Positions 1-5,335 of a DNA stretch of 7,358 bases are shown here, in pieces. The translations under genes and the position numbers were made by a program. The DNA lies in contig JAEYSH010000077.1 of assembly GCA_023434825.1 (NCBI GenBank), positions 1 to 7,358 on the forward strand, given 5' to 3'. Within the stretch, counting starts at the first letter, position 1; each line of letters opens with the position of its first letter. A model generated the notes under the pieces. It did no database searches. It was not told where the DNA came from and saw only the letters and a program-made list of their open reading frames with translations. The DNA is from Methanobacteriota archaeon. GTDB lineage: Archaea > Methanobacteriota > Methanobacteria > Methanobacteriales > Methanobacteriaceae.

Positions 1-553
1 TATATGTAGGAGAACCTATCTGATCATTGACTACAGAAATTGAATCATTATTTTCGGCTAAATTAATCATAGTAGTAACAAAATTAGGGCCGTGATATCC
101 ATATAACCAAGATGTTCTTACGATATAAAACTTGCTTAAAATATCTCTGATATAAACTTCACCTAAATGCTTAGTTTCACCATATACACCTAATGGATTA
201 GTTTTATCATATTCATAATATGAATCTCCTTTATTACCGTCAAAAACATAGTCAGTACAAATATAAACTAAAGCGCTATCAGATTCTTTACAAGCTACTG
301 CCACATTTCTTGTTCCTAAAGAATTTACTTTATAGGCCAAATCTGGATTCGATTCACTTGCATCTACATCTGTAAAAGCGGCTGCATGAATAACTACATC
401 AGGATTAATCTCTTTAACTGTTTTTATAGTTTTTTCTATATCAGTAATGTCCAGAGTATAAATTGTTGTAGTATTAATTTCATTTTCAATTGATAAAATA
501 TCAACTAAATCATGGCCTAACATGCCTTCGGAACCAATAATAAGCACTTTCAT
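1..553 (-). CDS. rfbD: dTDP-4-dehydrorhamnose reductase (RmlD/RfbD), 3' part cut by window edge
   Basis: The enzyme reduces dTDP-4-dehydro-L-rhamnose to dTDP-L-rhamnose with NAD(P)H, the last step of activated rhamnose synthesis in the cytoplasm. I translated 184 residues from the ATG at 553-551. Visible: the N-terminal Rossmann motif GSEGMLG (residues 7-13), HAAAFTDVD (56-64), the SDR-type catalytic Thr in CTDYVFDG (T100), the YxxxK pair in YGETK (Y124, K128), RTSWLYG (146-152) and the substrate-side motif VVNDQIGSPTY (174-184). This order and wording are diagnostic for RmlD. Family members are roughly 280-300 residues, so about 100 C-terminal residues lie beyond the left edge. The start is fixed by the AGGAGGA ribosome-binding site 9 bases upstream. 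The glycosyltransferase gene lies upstream on the same strand across a 129-base gap that contains its own TATA-like box. Some methanogen homologues make other deoxysugars, so the exact sugar is less certain than the family. Confidence 0.93.
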   Translation of the reverse strand, partial: MKVLIIGSEGMLGHDLVDILSIENEINTTTIYTLDITDIEKTIKTVKEINPDVVIHAAAFTDVDASESNPDLAYKVNSLGTRNVAVACKESDSALVYICTDYVFDGNKGDSYYEYDKTNPLGVYGETKHLGEVYIRDILSKFYIVRTSWLYGYHGPNFVTTMINLAENNDSISVVNDQIGSPTY

Positions 554-562
554 TTTCTTAAG

Positions 563-569
563 TCCTCCT
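563..569 (-). promoter_or_regulatory. Ribosome-binding site of rfbD
   Basis: AGGAGGA on the minus strand, 9 bases before the ATG at 553. It is close to a full anti-Shine-Dalgarno match and fixes the rfbD start. Confidence 0.8.
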
Positions 570-633
570 AATTTAAATTAATTAATCCTTTTTATATTTT
601 ATTTTATTTTAAAAATAACATTTAAAATATTAG

Positions 634-641
634 TATATAAA
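634..641 (-). promoter_or_regulatory. TATA box candidate for rfbD
   Basis: The minus strand reads TTTATATA, an exact match to the methanogen TATA consensus. Transcription would start about 25 bases downstream (near 610), giving a leader of roughly 55-60 bases. This suggests rfbD can be transcribed independently of the glycosyltransferase gene upstream. In such AT-rich DNA a chance match is possible. Confidence 0.5.
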
Positions 642-682
642 TTGTAAATATTATGAAAAATAAGAATATATCAATTCAAAAT

Positions 683-1648
683 CTATTTACCAGATTTTTT
701 ATTTTCTATAATATGAGAAGTCATTTTTAGATCTTCTGAATCATAATTATTAAGACTATTAGGATACGCATTGGTCATTCTGTAAAACATTCGGGACATA
801 GAATCCAAAATTATACCAGTTAATGCTAAAAAACCACCGCAACAAGTTAATAGTATAGCTAAAATGGTGGGTGCAAGGCTTGTTGTTGTTCTTGCTAGAT
901 ACTCCCCAAAGAAAGTTAACCCTAAAACTAACCCAATTATAGTAATTATAATTCCGGGCAATGTGAAAAAATATAAAGGACGTTTAAATTCAATCTCATT
1001 AATTATATTCATTAGAACTTCTAATCCATGAGATACTGGGCCTTTTGTGGAGTTATTAACATCATATCGTACTCCAATTTGAACTTCTTTAATGTGAAAT
1101 CCTGCATTTGCTGCATCTGTTAACATTTCACTTTCTATCCCAAAATTATCGCTTGAAAACCTGAATGCTTGTATAGTATGATATGAAAATGCCCGGAATC
1201 CACTTTGACTGTCAGTGATATCTAGACCACTAGTCATGTTAGTGGCTTTATCTAATATATTCTGGCCAATTCTTCTATAATAAGGAGTATCGTTTTTTTC
1301 TTTGTTCAAATACCTGCTACCATTAACTATATCTGCTTCTCCTTTTTCAATAGGCAAAATAAGTTTTCTAATATCTTCGGGATTATGTTGTCCATCAGAA
1401 TCAATTGTTACTATTATATCTGTATCTTTAACAGCTTTAAATCCTGTTTTAAGTGCTGCACCTTTACCTTGATTAGAATGATGCTTTATAACATGAGCTC
1501 CAGCTATTTGTGCTATTTCTGATGTATTGTCACTACTACCATCATCAATAACAATGACATTATCTGCATACTTTTTTGCAATTAATACCATACTACCTAT
1601 AGAAACTTCTTCATTGTATGCAGGTAATAACACAGTTATTTTAGACAT
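683..1648 (-). CDS. Family 2 glycosyltransferase, DPM1-like, with two C-terminal TM helices
   Basis: Probably transfers a sugar from a nucleotide-sugar to a polyprenyl (dolichyl) phosphate at the inner face of the membrane, feeding glycan or N-glycan assembly. The 321 residues begin with a GT-A fold: ITVLLPAYNEE (4-14), nucleotide-binding DDGSSD (35-40), GKGAALKTGF (61-70), the metal-binding DxD motif in DSDGQH (83-88), GSRY (110-113) and DSQSGFRAF (146-154), the last typical of DPM1/DPG-synthase-like enzymes. Two hydrophobic helices follow (about 226-248 and 257-281), then a polar cytoplasmic tail. The start is ATG with a weak TGGGAT site 3 bases upstream; no better in-frame start is visible. 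The gene precedes rfbD on the same strand, placing it in a surface-polysaccharide context. It could be an AglJ-like enzyme of N-glycosylation or a lipid-linked sugar donor synthase. The donor sugar and acceptor cannot be read from sequence. Confidence 0.88.
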   Translation of the reverse strand: MSKITVLLPAYNEEVSIGSMVLIAKKYADNVIVIDDGSSDNTSEIAQIAGAHVIKHHSNQGKGAALKTGFKAVKDTDIIVTIDSDGQHNPEDIRKLILPIEKGEADIVNGSRYLNKEKNDTPYYRRIGQNILDKATNMTSGLDITDSQSGFRAFSYHTIQAFRFSSDNFGIESEMLTDAANAGFHIKEVQIGVRYDVNNSTKGPVSHGLEVLMNIINEIEFKRPLYFFTLPGIIITIIGLVLGLTFFGEYLARTTTSLAPTILAILLTCCGGFLALTGIILDSMSRMFYRMTNAYPNSLNNYDSEDLKMTSHIIENKKSGK

Positions 1649-1713
1649 TTTATCCCATTATTAAGATTATAATAAAATTTTATTACTTTAATTTTAGTTA
1701 TAATAATTTTTAT

Positions 1714-1778
1714 ACAAAGTTTAATGTTCGTTTCTTGTATTTAGTATAAATAATTTATGCTATATAATTAAACTTTGT
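1714..1778. repeat. 12-base perfect inverted repeat, possible operator pair
   Basis: Positions 1714-1725 read ACAAAGTTTAAT and 1767-1778 read its exact reverse complement ATTAAACTTTGT, with 41 bases between the arms. The spacer holds the near-palindrome GTATAAATAATTTATGC (1744-1760). It sits 66-130 bases upstream of the glycosyltransferase start. It could be two binding sites for one regulator in opposite orientations. Confidence 0.45.
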
Positions 1779-1969
1779 TAAAAAAAGTGATTTATTATAT
1801 AAAGACTTATTATGATTGATATAAAATGTTTTATATTTTAAAATTAAATATTATTGAAAATAAACAATTCAATATCCTTTTTAAGAATTAATATATTTAT
1901 ATTAATGATAAAAAAGTTTTACCATTAGTAATATTTAATACAATCTAATTTCAAAATCATAGATCACAT

Positions 1970-1980
1970 AAAATATTTAT
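1970..1980 (+). promoter_or_regulatory. TATA-like element before the TPR-CPBP gene
   Basis: AAAATATTTAT lies about 45-55 bases before the ATG at 2024. Initiation about 25 bases downstream would leave a leader of around 20-25 bases that includes the GGTGA ribosome-binding site at 2015-2019. The match to TTTATATA is imperfect, so this is a weak call; TTTATATT at 1896-1903 is an alternative with a leader near 100 bases. Confidence 0.35.
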
Positions 1981-2023
1981 TATTCAAAAATAATATAATT
2001 ATTTTACAAAATTAGGTGAATCA

Positions 2024-3343
2024 ATGGACAGAATAGAGGCTAAGCTAGCATTTGATTTAGGAACAAAACATTATGGGGAAGGAAAGTTAGAAGATGCTCT
2101 TTCCTATTATAATAAAGCTCTAAAAATATTCCAAAAATTAAATGATAACCAGAAAGAAGCAAATATACTCCTTGAAATTGGAGATATTGAAGTAGAATTA
2201 GGAAATTTTGATGATGCCCATAAAAATTATGAAAAGTCCTTGGTTTTGTTTAATGAAATTAATGATGTTATTGGAGCAGGTTATTCACTTGCAGGTATGG
2301 GAATAATAGTAGAAAGGCATAAAAAATACGAAGAATCCCGAGATTACTATGAAAAAGCCATGAAAATGTTCCAGAAAGCTAAAGATTATCAAAGAGCTGG
2401 AATAACATCTAATTTAATCGCAAATACATATGAAATGCAAGATGCACTTGAAGATGCATTAATAGATTATAAAAGATCATTAGAACTATTTGATAAAGTT
2501 AAAGACCATTCTAGAGAAGCTGAAATCTATGAAGCAATGGATAAGATTGAAAAAAAGAGATCTAAATTTAAATCAAGTAAAAAAGATTTACTTGTTTTAG
2601 TAGGATATCTTGTTGCACTTATTGTTGCTGAGCTATTAACGACATATGTAAACATGAAAGCAGGATTAGTAGCAGAAGTAACAATTTTAGGTGCATTATT
2701 AGTCCATTCTTCATTTATCGAATCATATAACTATTCTAATTTGTTAAGATCTATGATGGTTTTGCCTATGATACGAATTATTGGATTAACATTACCTATT
2801 ATGCAAGTACCTGCACTTTACTGGTTTCCAATAATTGCTATACCTTTATTTGCTGCATCATATGTTTTAATCAAGAATCAAAGACTTAATAAAGAAAAAG
2901 TGGGATTAAAATTAGGCGATATTCGTGTGCAGGGATTAATAGCATTAAGCGGGTTAGTTTTAGGATTTACAGAATACTTAATTCTTAAACCAGAACCACT
3001 CATTTCTACATTTTCATTAGTACCGATTGTAATGGGATTCGTGATACTTACTATATCTACTGGACTTGCAGAAGAACTGCTTTTCAGGGGAATATTACAG
3101 AGAAATGCTGAAAATGTATTTGGAAAATTTTTTGGGTTACTATACGCATCATTATTATTTACAGCATTGCACATAGGTTGGCATTCCTTTTTAGATCTTG
3201 CTTTTGTGTTTGCTGTTGCGATATTTTATGGATATGTATTCCAGAAAACAAGAAGTATAGTTGGAATTACAATATCTCACGGATTATCTAATTCTATTTT
3301 GTTTTTAGTTATGCCATTCGTAGTATTTAATTTATCATTTTAG
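2024..3343 (+). CDS. TPR-repeat / CPBP (CAAX-type) intramembrane metalloprotease fusion
   Basis: A 439-residue membrane protein. Residues about 7-160 are four TPR units with an exact 40-residue period, each ending in a phenylalanine-containing motif: IFQKLND (35-41), LFNEIND (75-81), MFQKAKD (115-121), LFDKVKD (155-161). A Lys-rich linker (172-188) leads to about eight or nine TM helices (187-431). The three CPBP/Rce1-type active-site motifs are intact: EELLFR (E350, E351, R355), FTALH (F379, H383) and HGLSN (H419, N423). Known CPBP proteins are intramembrane glutamate/metal-dependent proteases or related proteins acting in prenyl-protein processing, peptide maturation or regulation. The TPR part, probably cytoplasmic, is expected to bind a partner or substrate. 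Start: ATG with GGTGA four bases upstream. It is the only plus-strand gene, so it is probably monocistronic and ends at the T-rich tract that follows. The substrate is unknown. Confidence 0.88.
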   Translation: MDRIEAKLAFDLGTKHYGEGKLEDALSYYNKALKIFQKLNDNQKEANILLEIGDIEVELGNFDDAHKNYEKSLVLFNEINDVIGAGYSLAGMGIIVERHKKYEESRDYYEKAMKMFQKAKDYQRAGITSNLIANTYEMQDALEDALIDYKRSLELFDKVKDHSREAEIYEAMDKIEKKRSKFKSSKKDLLVLVGYLVALIVAELLTTYVNMKAGLVAEVTILGALLVHSSFIESYNYSNLLRSMMVLPMIRIIGLTLPIMQVPALYWFPIIAIPLFAASYVLIKNQRLNKEKVGLKLGDIRVQGLIALSGLVLGFTEYLILKPEPLISTFSLVPIVMGFVILTISTGLAEELLFRGILQRNAENVFGKFFGLLYASLLFTALHIGWHSFLDLAFVFAVAIFYGYVFQKTRSIVGITISHGLSNSILFLVMPFVVFNLSF

Positions 3344-3357
3344 AACTAAATAACAAA

Positions 3358-3376
3358 TTTATTTCTTTTTTTATTT
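3358..3376 (+). terminator. T-rich archaeal terminator after the TPR-CPBP gene
   Basis: A pyrimidine-rich tract with seven consecutive T (3366-3372), beginning 15 bases after the stop codon and without a hairpin, as expected for an archaeal poly-U terminator. It lies in the 68-base gap between convergent genes. Confidence 0.6.
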
Positions 3377-3383
3377 GATAATA

Positions 3384-3404
3384 TAATTAAATAAAATGAA
3401 AAAA
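3384..3404 (-). terminator. T-rich terminator for the minus-strand surface-protein gene
   Basis: Read on the minus strand, six T (3399-3404) are followed by CATTTTATTT just after the stop codon at 3412-3414. With the opposing T tract at 3358-3376 it would separate the convergent transcripts. Confidence 0.45.
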
Positions 3405-3411
3405 TAGGATA

Positions 3412-4020
3412 TTACATGTATGTAACTTTTTGAACTTTTTTTGCTTTTTCAGGAGAATTATTAGGATGCAATATATAATCTGAATTCACAGCTATTCTAT
3501 TTCCATCTTCCCTCATGGTGAAATTACCTTCCCAATATGTCATGGGGCCATTAATCTGGAATGTTCCAAAAAGATTTTCACCATTATTGACAAATGTTCC
3601 GTTTCCTGTCCATGCAGCACAGGACATATTATATTTACCGTCAAATATTGTTCCAAACATTGCTTTTTTAAGATCATTTGATAGTAACGCAGTGATGGTA
3701 TTGTATGTTATATGTATATTGTTTATTTGCCCATTACCATCAAGTCCATCATTGGTATAATCCAGAGGACTTTCACCATTTTCTGCACCTGGTAAAACCA
3801 TATGAAAAGTAAATTCTCTGCCCTGACCTTGAATATTATAAAATCCACCTAAAGATCCACCGCTATCTGAATTGGGCGGTATCCAAATATGTGAAGTATA
3901 ATTATATGGTATCTGGTCAAAAAGATAATTTTCAATATTCCCGCTTGAAATTCCATATACAGCAATCCCTGAAATGATGATAACAACTACAATTAGAGGG
4001 ATTATTATTTTTTGATTCAT
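3412..4020 (-). CDS. Unrecognised membrane-anchored surface protein (202 aa)
   Basis: I do not recognise a family. One hydrophobic segment (residues 4-25) is a signal anchor or signal peptide, followed by an ectodomain of about 175 residues rich in Gly, Asn and aromatics, with alternating patterns suggesting beta structure (for example ENLFGTFQINGPMTYWEGNF, 148-167). Potential N-glycosylation sequons are at N40, N131, N140, N166 and N187. There is a single Cys (C134), so no internal disulfide. The tail is basic (EKAKKVQK, 191-198). I chose the ATG at 4020 over an in-frame GTG at 4029: the GTG belongs to the sequence AGTGATT, which looks like the GTGAT ribosome-binding site, with 4 bases to the ATG. 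The gene follows the 221-residue gene by 56 bases across a T10 tract, so it may be transcribed by read-through or from a promoter inside the upstream gene. Function unknown; export to the cell surface is the only supported inference. Confidence 0.75.
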   Translation of the reverse strand: MNQKIIIPLIVVVIIISGIAVYGISSGNIENYLFDQIPYNYTSHIWIPPNSDSGGSLGGFYNIQGQGREFTFHMVLPGAENGESPLDYTNDGLDGNGQINNIHITYNTITALLSNDLKKAMFGTIFDGKYNMSCAAWTGNGTFVNNGENLFGTFQINGPMTYWEGNFTMREDGNRIAVNSDYILHPNNSPEKAKKVQKVTYM

Positions 4021-4040
4021 TTTAATCACTGCAAATATTT

Positions 4041-4050
4041 AAAAAAAAAA
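4041..4050 (-). terminator. T10 terminator / attenuator between two surface-protein genes
   Basis: Ten consecutive T on the minus strand, 26 bases after the stop of the 221-residue gene and 20 bases before the next ATG. No stem-loop precedes it, as is typical for archaeal termination. It probably ends most transcripts of the 78/221-residue operon, with any read-through supplying the 202-residue gene. Confidence 0.65.
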
Positions 4051-4076
4051 TGATGATTTTTATTACGCAAGCTATT

Positions 4077-4742
4077 TTAGAACTGATGTGCTATTAGAGA
4101 ACATAACTCTGGCAGAACTGTTAAAGTAATAGTTACTTTTCCATTTGAGTCAACTGTTAATATCTCTTCTTCATATACCCAGTTAGCATCGTTGTCGTCA
4201 ATAAAACCTTGTTGCTGTTCCAGTTTGTTCATGTCATTATCTATCCAATAAATGCTATCCCTTACACCGTTAGGTAATTTTTGTACTACCATACCTGAGA
4301 ACATAACATTTGTAATTGCATCGCTAGATACAGGTTGTAATGAACCTGACCAACCTTGCAAGTTCAAGTTTAATGCTCCGTTAGCTGATGTAGTATTATT
4401 GAATAGGTTTTTCCATGCTAACAGCCTTATTGTTGTCCCTGCTGGTAACTTGTTGTCTCCATATCCTAAGAGTTGACTTAAATCAATAGTGGTTGTTCCA
4501 TTTGGTTTAATCCACATTTCACTGTAGAACGTTTGATTAGTACCATTTTTTAATGTAGCATTTTCAAAAATAACGTCTAAATGCAACCAAGTAGTTCCAT
4601 TATTTTGAAATGATACTTTGGTACCTTGAGTGGTAGTAGCGTTTGCTGGATTGTTCGGTTTGAATAGTGTTGTTGCCGCTAGTGCACCTATAACTATTAC
4701 AGCTATAAGGACAATAGCTATTATTAATGTATTGTTTGCCAT
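4077..4742 (-). CDS. Unrecognised anchored, sequon-rich surface protein (221 aa)
   Basis: No family recognised. Residues 5-24 form a hydrophobic signal anchor or signal peptide (a signal peptidase could cut near ALA-A, 20-23, but this is not certain). The rest is predicted extracellular: a Thr/Asn-rich stem (25-45), then a region with beta-strand alternation (WLHLDVIFENATL, 52-64; MWIKPNGTTTIDL, 76-88) and an acidic segment (DNDMNKLEQQQGFIDDNDANWVYEEE, about 168-193). Sequons occur at N34, N48, N61, N66, N69, N81, N115 and N116. There is one Cys near the end (C214). The start is ATG with GAGG at 4751-4754, eight bases upstream; that site abuts the stop codon of the 78-residue gene, which ends 12 bases earlier, so the two are very probably co-transcribed. 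Local G+C reaches 43-47% in places (4321-4380, 4621-4680), well above the neighbours. Function unknown; a surface glycoprotein paired with the small membrane protein is inferred. Confidence 0.8.
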   Translation of the reverse strand: MANNTLIIAIVLIAVIVIGALAATTLFKPNNPANATTTQGTKVSFQNNGTTWLHLDVIFENATLKNGTNQTFYSEMWIKPNGTTTIDLSQLLGYGDNKLPAGTTIRLLAWKNLFNNTTSANGALNLNLQGWSGSLQPVSSDAITNVMFSGMVVQKLPNGVRDSIYWIDNDMNKLEQQQGFIDDNDANWVYEEEILTVDSNGKVTITLTVLPELCSLIAHQF

Positions 4743-4754
4743 ATTTAACGCCTC

Positions 4755-4991
4755 TTAAATGATAGTTACCACTTTATAAGCCACTATGGCTACAAACACT
4801 AGTAATAATGGAACTATTGCTATGTTGGATCCTTTAACGAATGACTTCATACGTTGGCTTTTATCGGCTTCCGCACTAAGAATTTCTTTGAATGCTAAAA
4901 ATGCTATCAATGCAATCACTGCTATAATACTGTAGGTCATAACTTGCGCAGTAGTTACTGTCGTAGTAGTTGTAGTTACAGTAGATATCAT
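4755..4991 (-). CDS. Small two-TM membrane protein with Thr-rich N-terminus (78 aa)
   Basis: A short protein with a striking N-terminus of Thr and Val (MISTVTTTTTTVTT, 1-14), a first TM helix at about 16-38, a charged loop KEILSAEADKSQRMKSFVKGS (35-55) and a second TM helix at about 56-76. The basic loop should be cytoplasmic, so both termini would face outward with the Thr-rich stretch exposed, where it could be O-glycosylated. I have a weak memory of similar short Thr-headed double-TM proteins in other archaea but cannot name a family or function. The start is secure: GGAGGT at 4999-5004 lies seven bases before the ATG, behind a very good TATA box. It is the first gene of an operon with the 221-residue gene (12-base gap). 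The strong signals suggest high expression. It could be a membrane partner or anchor for the surface protein encoded next. Confidence 0.8.
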   Translation of the reverse strand: MISTVTTTTTTVTTAQVMTYSIIAVIALIAFLAFKEILSAEADKSQRMKSFVKGSNIAIVPLLLVFVAIVAYKVVTII

Positions 4992-4998
4992 ATTAAAT

Positions 4999-5004
4999 AC
5001 CTCC
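4999..5004 (-). promoter_or_regulatory. Strong ribosome-binding site of the 78-residue gene
   Basis: GGAGGT, seven bases before the ATG at 4991. It is among the best ribosome-binding sites in the window, and with the predicted transcription start near 5006 it would lie almost at the 5' end of a very short leader. Confidence 0.8.
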
Positions 5005-5026
5005 GTATAAATCTTATTACTTCATG

Positions 5027-5035
5027 TATATATAA
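5027..5035 (-). promoter_or_regulatory. Strong TATA box of the 78/221-residue operon
   Basis: The minus strand reads TTATATATA, preceded by AAGGC. Initiation about 25 bases downstream falls near 5006, leaving a leader of about 15 bases that just contains the GGAGGT site. Geometry and sequence agree well, making this the best-supported promoter in the window. Confidence 0.7.
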
Positions 5036-5059
5036 GCCTTACTATTTAATTGCATTTTA

Positions 5060-5136
5060 AGTGATAATAATCACTATTAAGTAATTTTATTGTTATACCC
5101 TGAAAATAATCACATATTACAAATATAATGATTATT
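5060..5136. repeat. Repeated operator-like motif upstream of the 78/221-residue operon
   Basis: The palindrome AGTGATAATAATCACT (5060-5075; six-base arms AGTGAT/ATCACT) lies 25 bases upstream of the TATA box. Its half AATAATCAC (5066-5074) recurs exactly at 5105-5113, and a related sequence in opposite orientation, AATGATTATT, is at 5127-5136. Palindrome plus extra half-sites at an upstream position suggests a regulator binding array, but the DNA is AT-rich and the motif short. Confidence 0.4.
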
Positions 5137-5335
5137 AAAGTTTGAATTTTAATTATAAACTAAATTAATTCAAATATAATTAAAAATTAAATAAAATCCA
5201 TTTATGATCATTTTATTTAATGGTAAAAAAATGAATACAATTTTTTAATTGATCATGCACTGTGCAATAAATCCAATGAAATAATATGGTTTAATTTAAT
5301 ATGTTTAAAACTTAATAATGAATATATCAAGAATT

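Larger units (their letters stand above)
1649..2023 (+). other. Divergent 375-base intergenic region
   Basis: Lies between the minus-strand glycosyltransferase and the plus-strand TPR-CPBP gene and must hold both promoters. I see no open frame of note. It contains a 12-base inverted repeat (1714-1725 with 1767-1778), a near-palindrome at 1744-1760 and several TATA-like stretches in both directions: TATAAAAA on the minus strand at 1707-1714, ATTTATAC on the minus strand at 1744-1751 and TTTATATT on the plus strand at 1896-1903. T/A content is so high that TATA calls here are only candidates. Confidence 0.6.
4992..5335 (-). other. 344-base intergenic region upstream of the 78-residue gene
   Basis: Holds the promoter, ribosome-binding site and operator-like repeats listed separately at its left end. 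The remainder (about 5137-5335) is AT-rich and has no open frame longer than a few codons. It includes a small palindrome TGCACTGTGCA (5256-5266) and T-runs on the minus strand at 5225-5231 and 5241-5246, which may serve as the terminator of the DUF1616 gene about 90-115 bases after its stop. I see no convincing RNA gene. Confidence 0.5.

Noticed and set aside
2878..3174. Open frame on the minus strand opposite the protease domain
   Set aside because: It lies wholly within the TPR-CPBP gene, whose motifs are clear; the antisense product has no recognisable pattern.
2024..3343. Abortive-infection (Abi) phage-defence gene
   Set aside because: The CPBP family is sometimes annotated as Abi, but nothing else in the window suggests defence, and processing or regulatory roles are equally likely.
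3515..3760. Open frame on the plus strand opposite the 202-residue surface protein
   Set aside because: Antisense to a frame with a signal anchor and a good ribosome-binding site; no ribosome-binding site or domain of its own.
4252..4476. Open frame on the plus strand opposite the 221-residue gene
   Set aside because: Shadow of the operon gene; no supporting start signal.
5060..5075. Fur or DtxR/MntR box
   Set aside because: Only partial resemblance to the known consensus and no metal-related gene nearby; kept as an unassigned palindrome.
5251..5270. Small palindrome TGCACTGTGCA as a hairpin terminator or small RNA
   Set aside because: Five-base arms with a one-base loop cannot form a stable stem-loop, and no T-run follows immediately.
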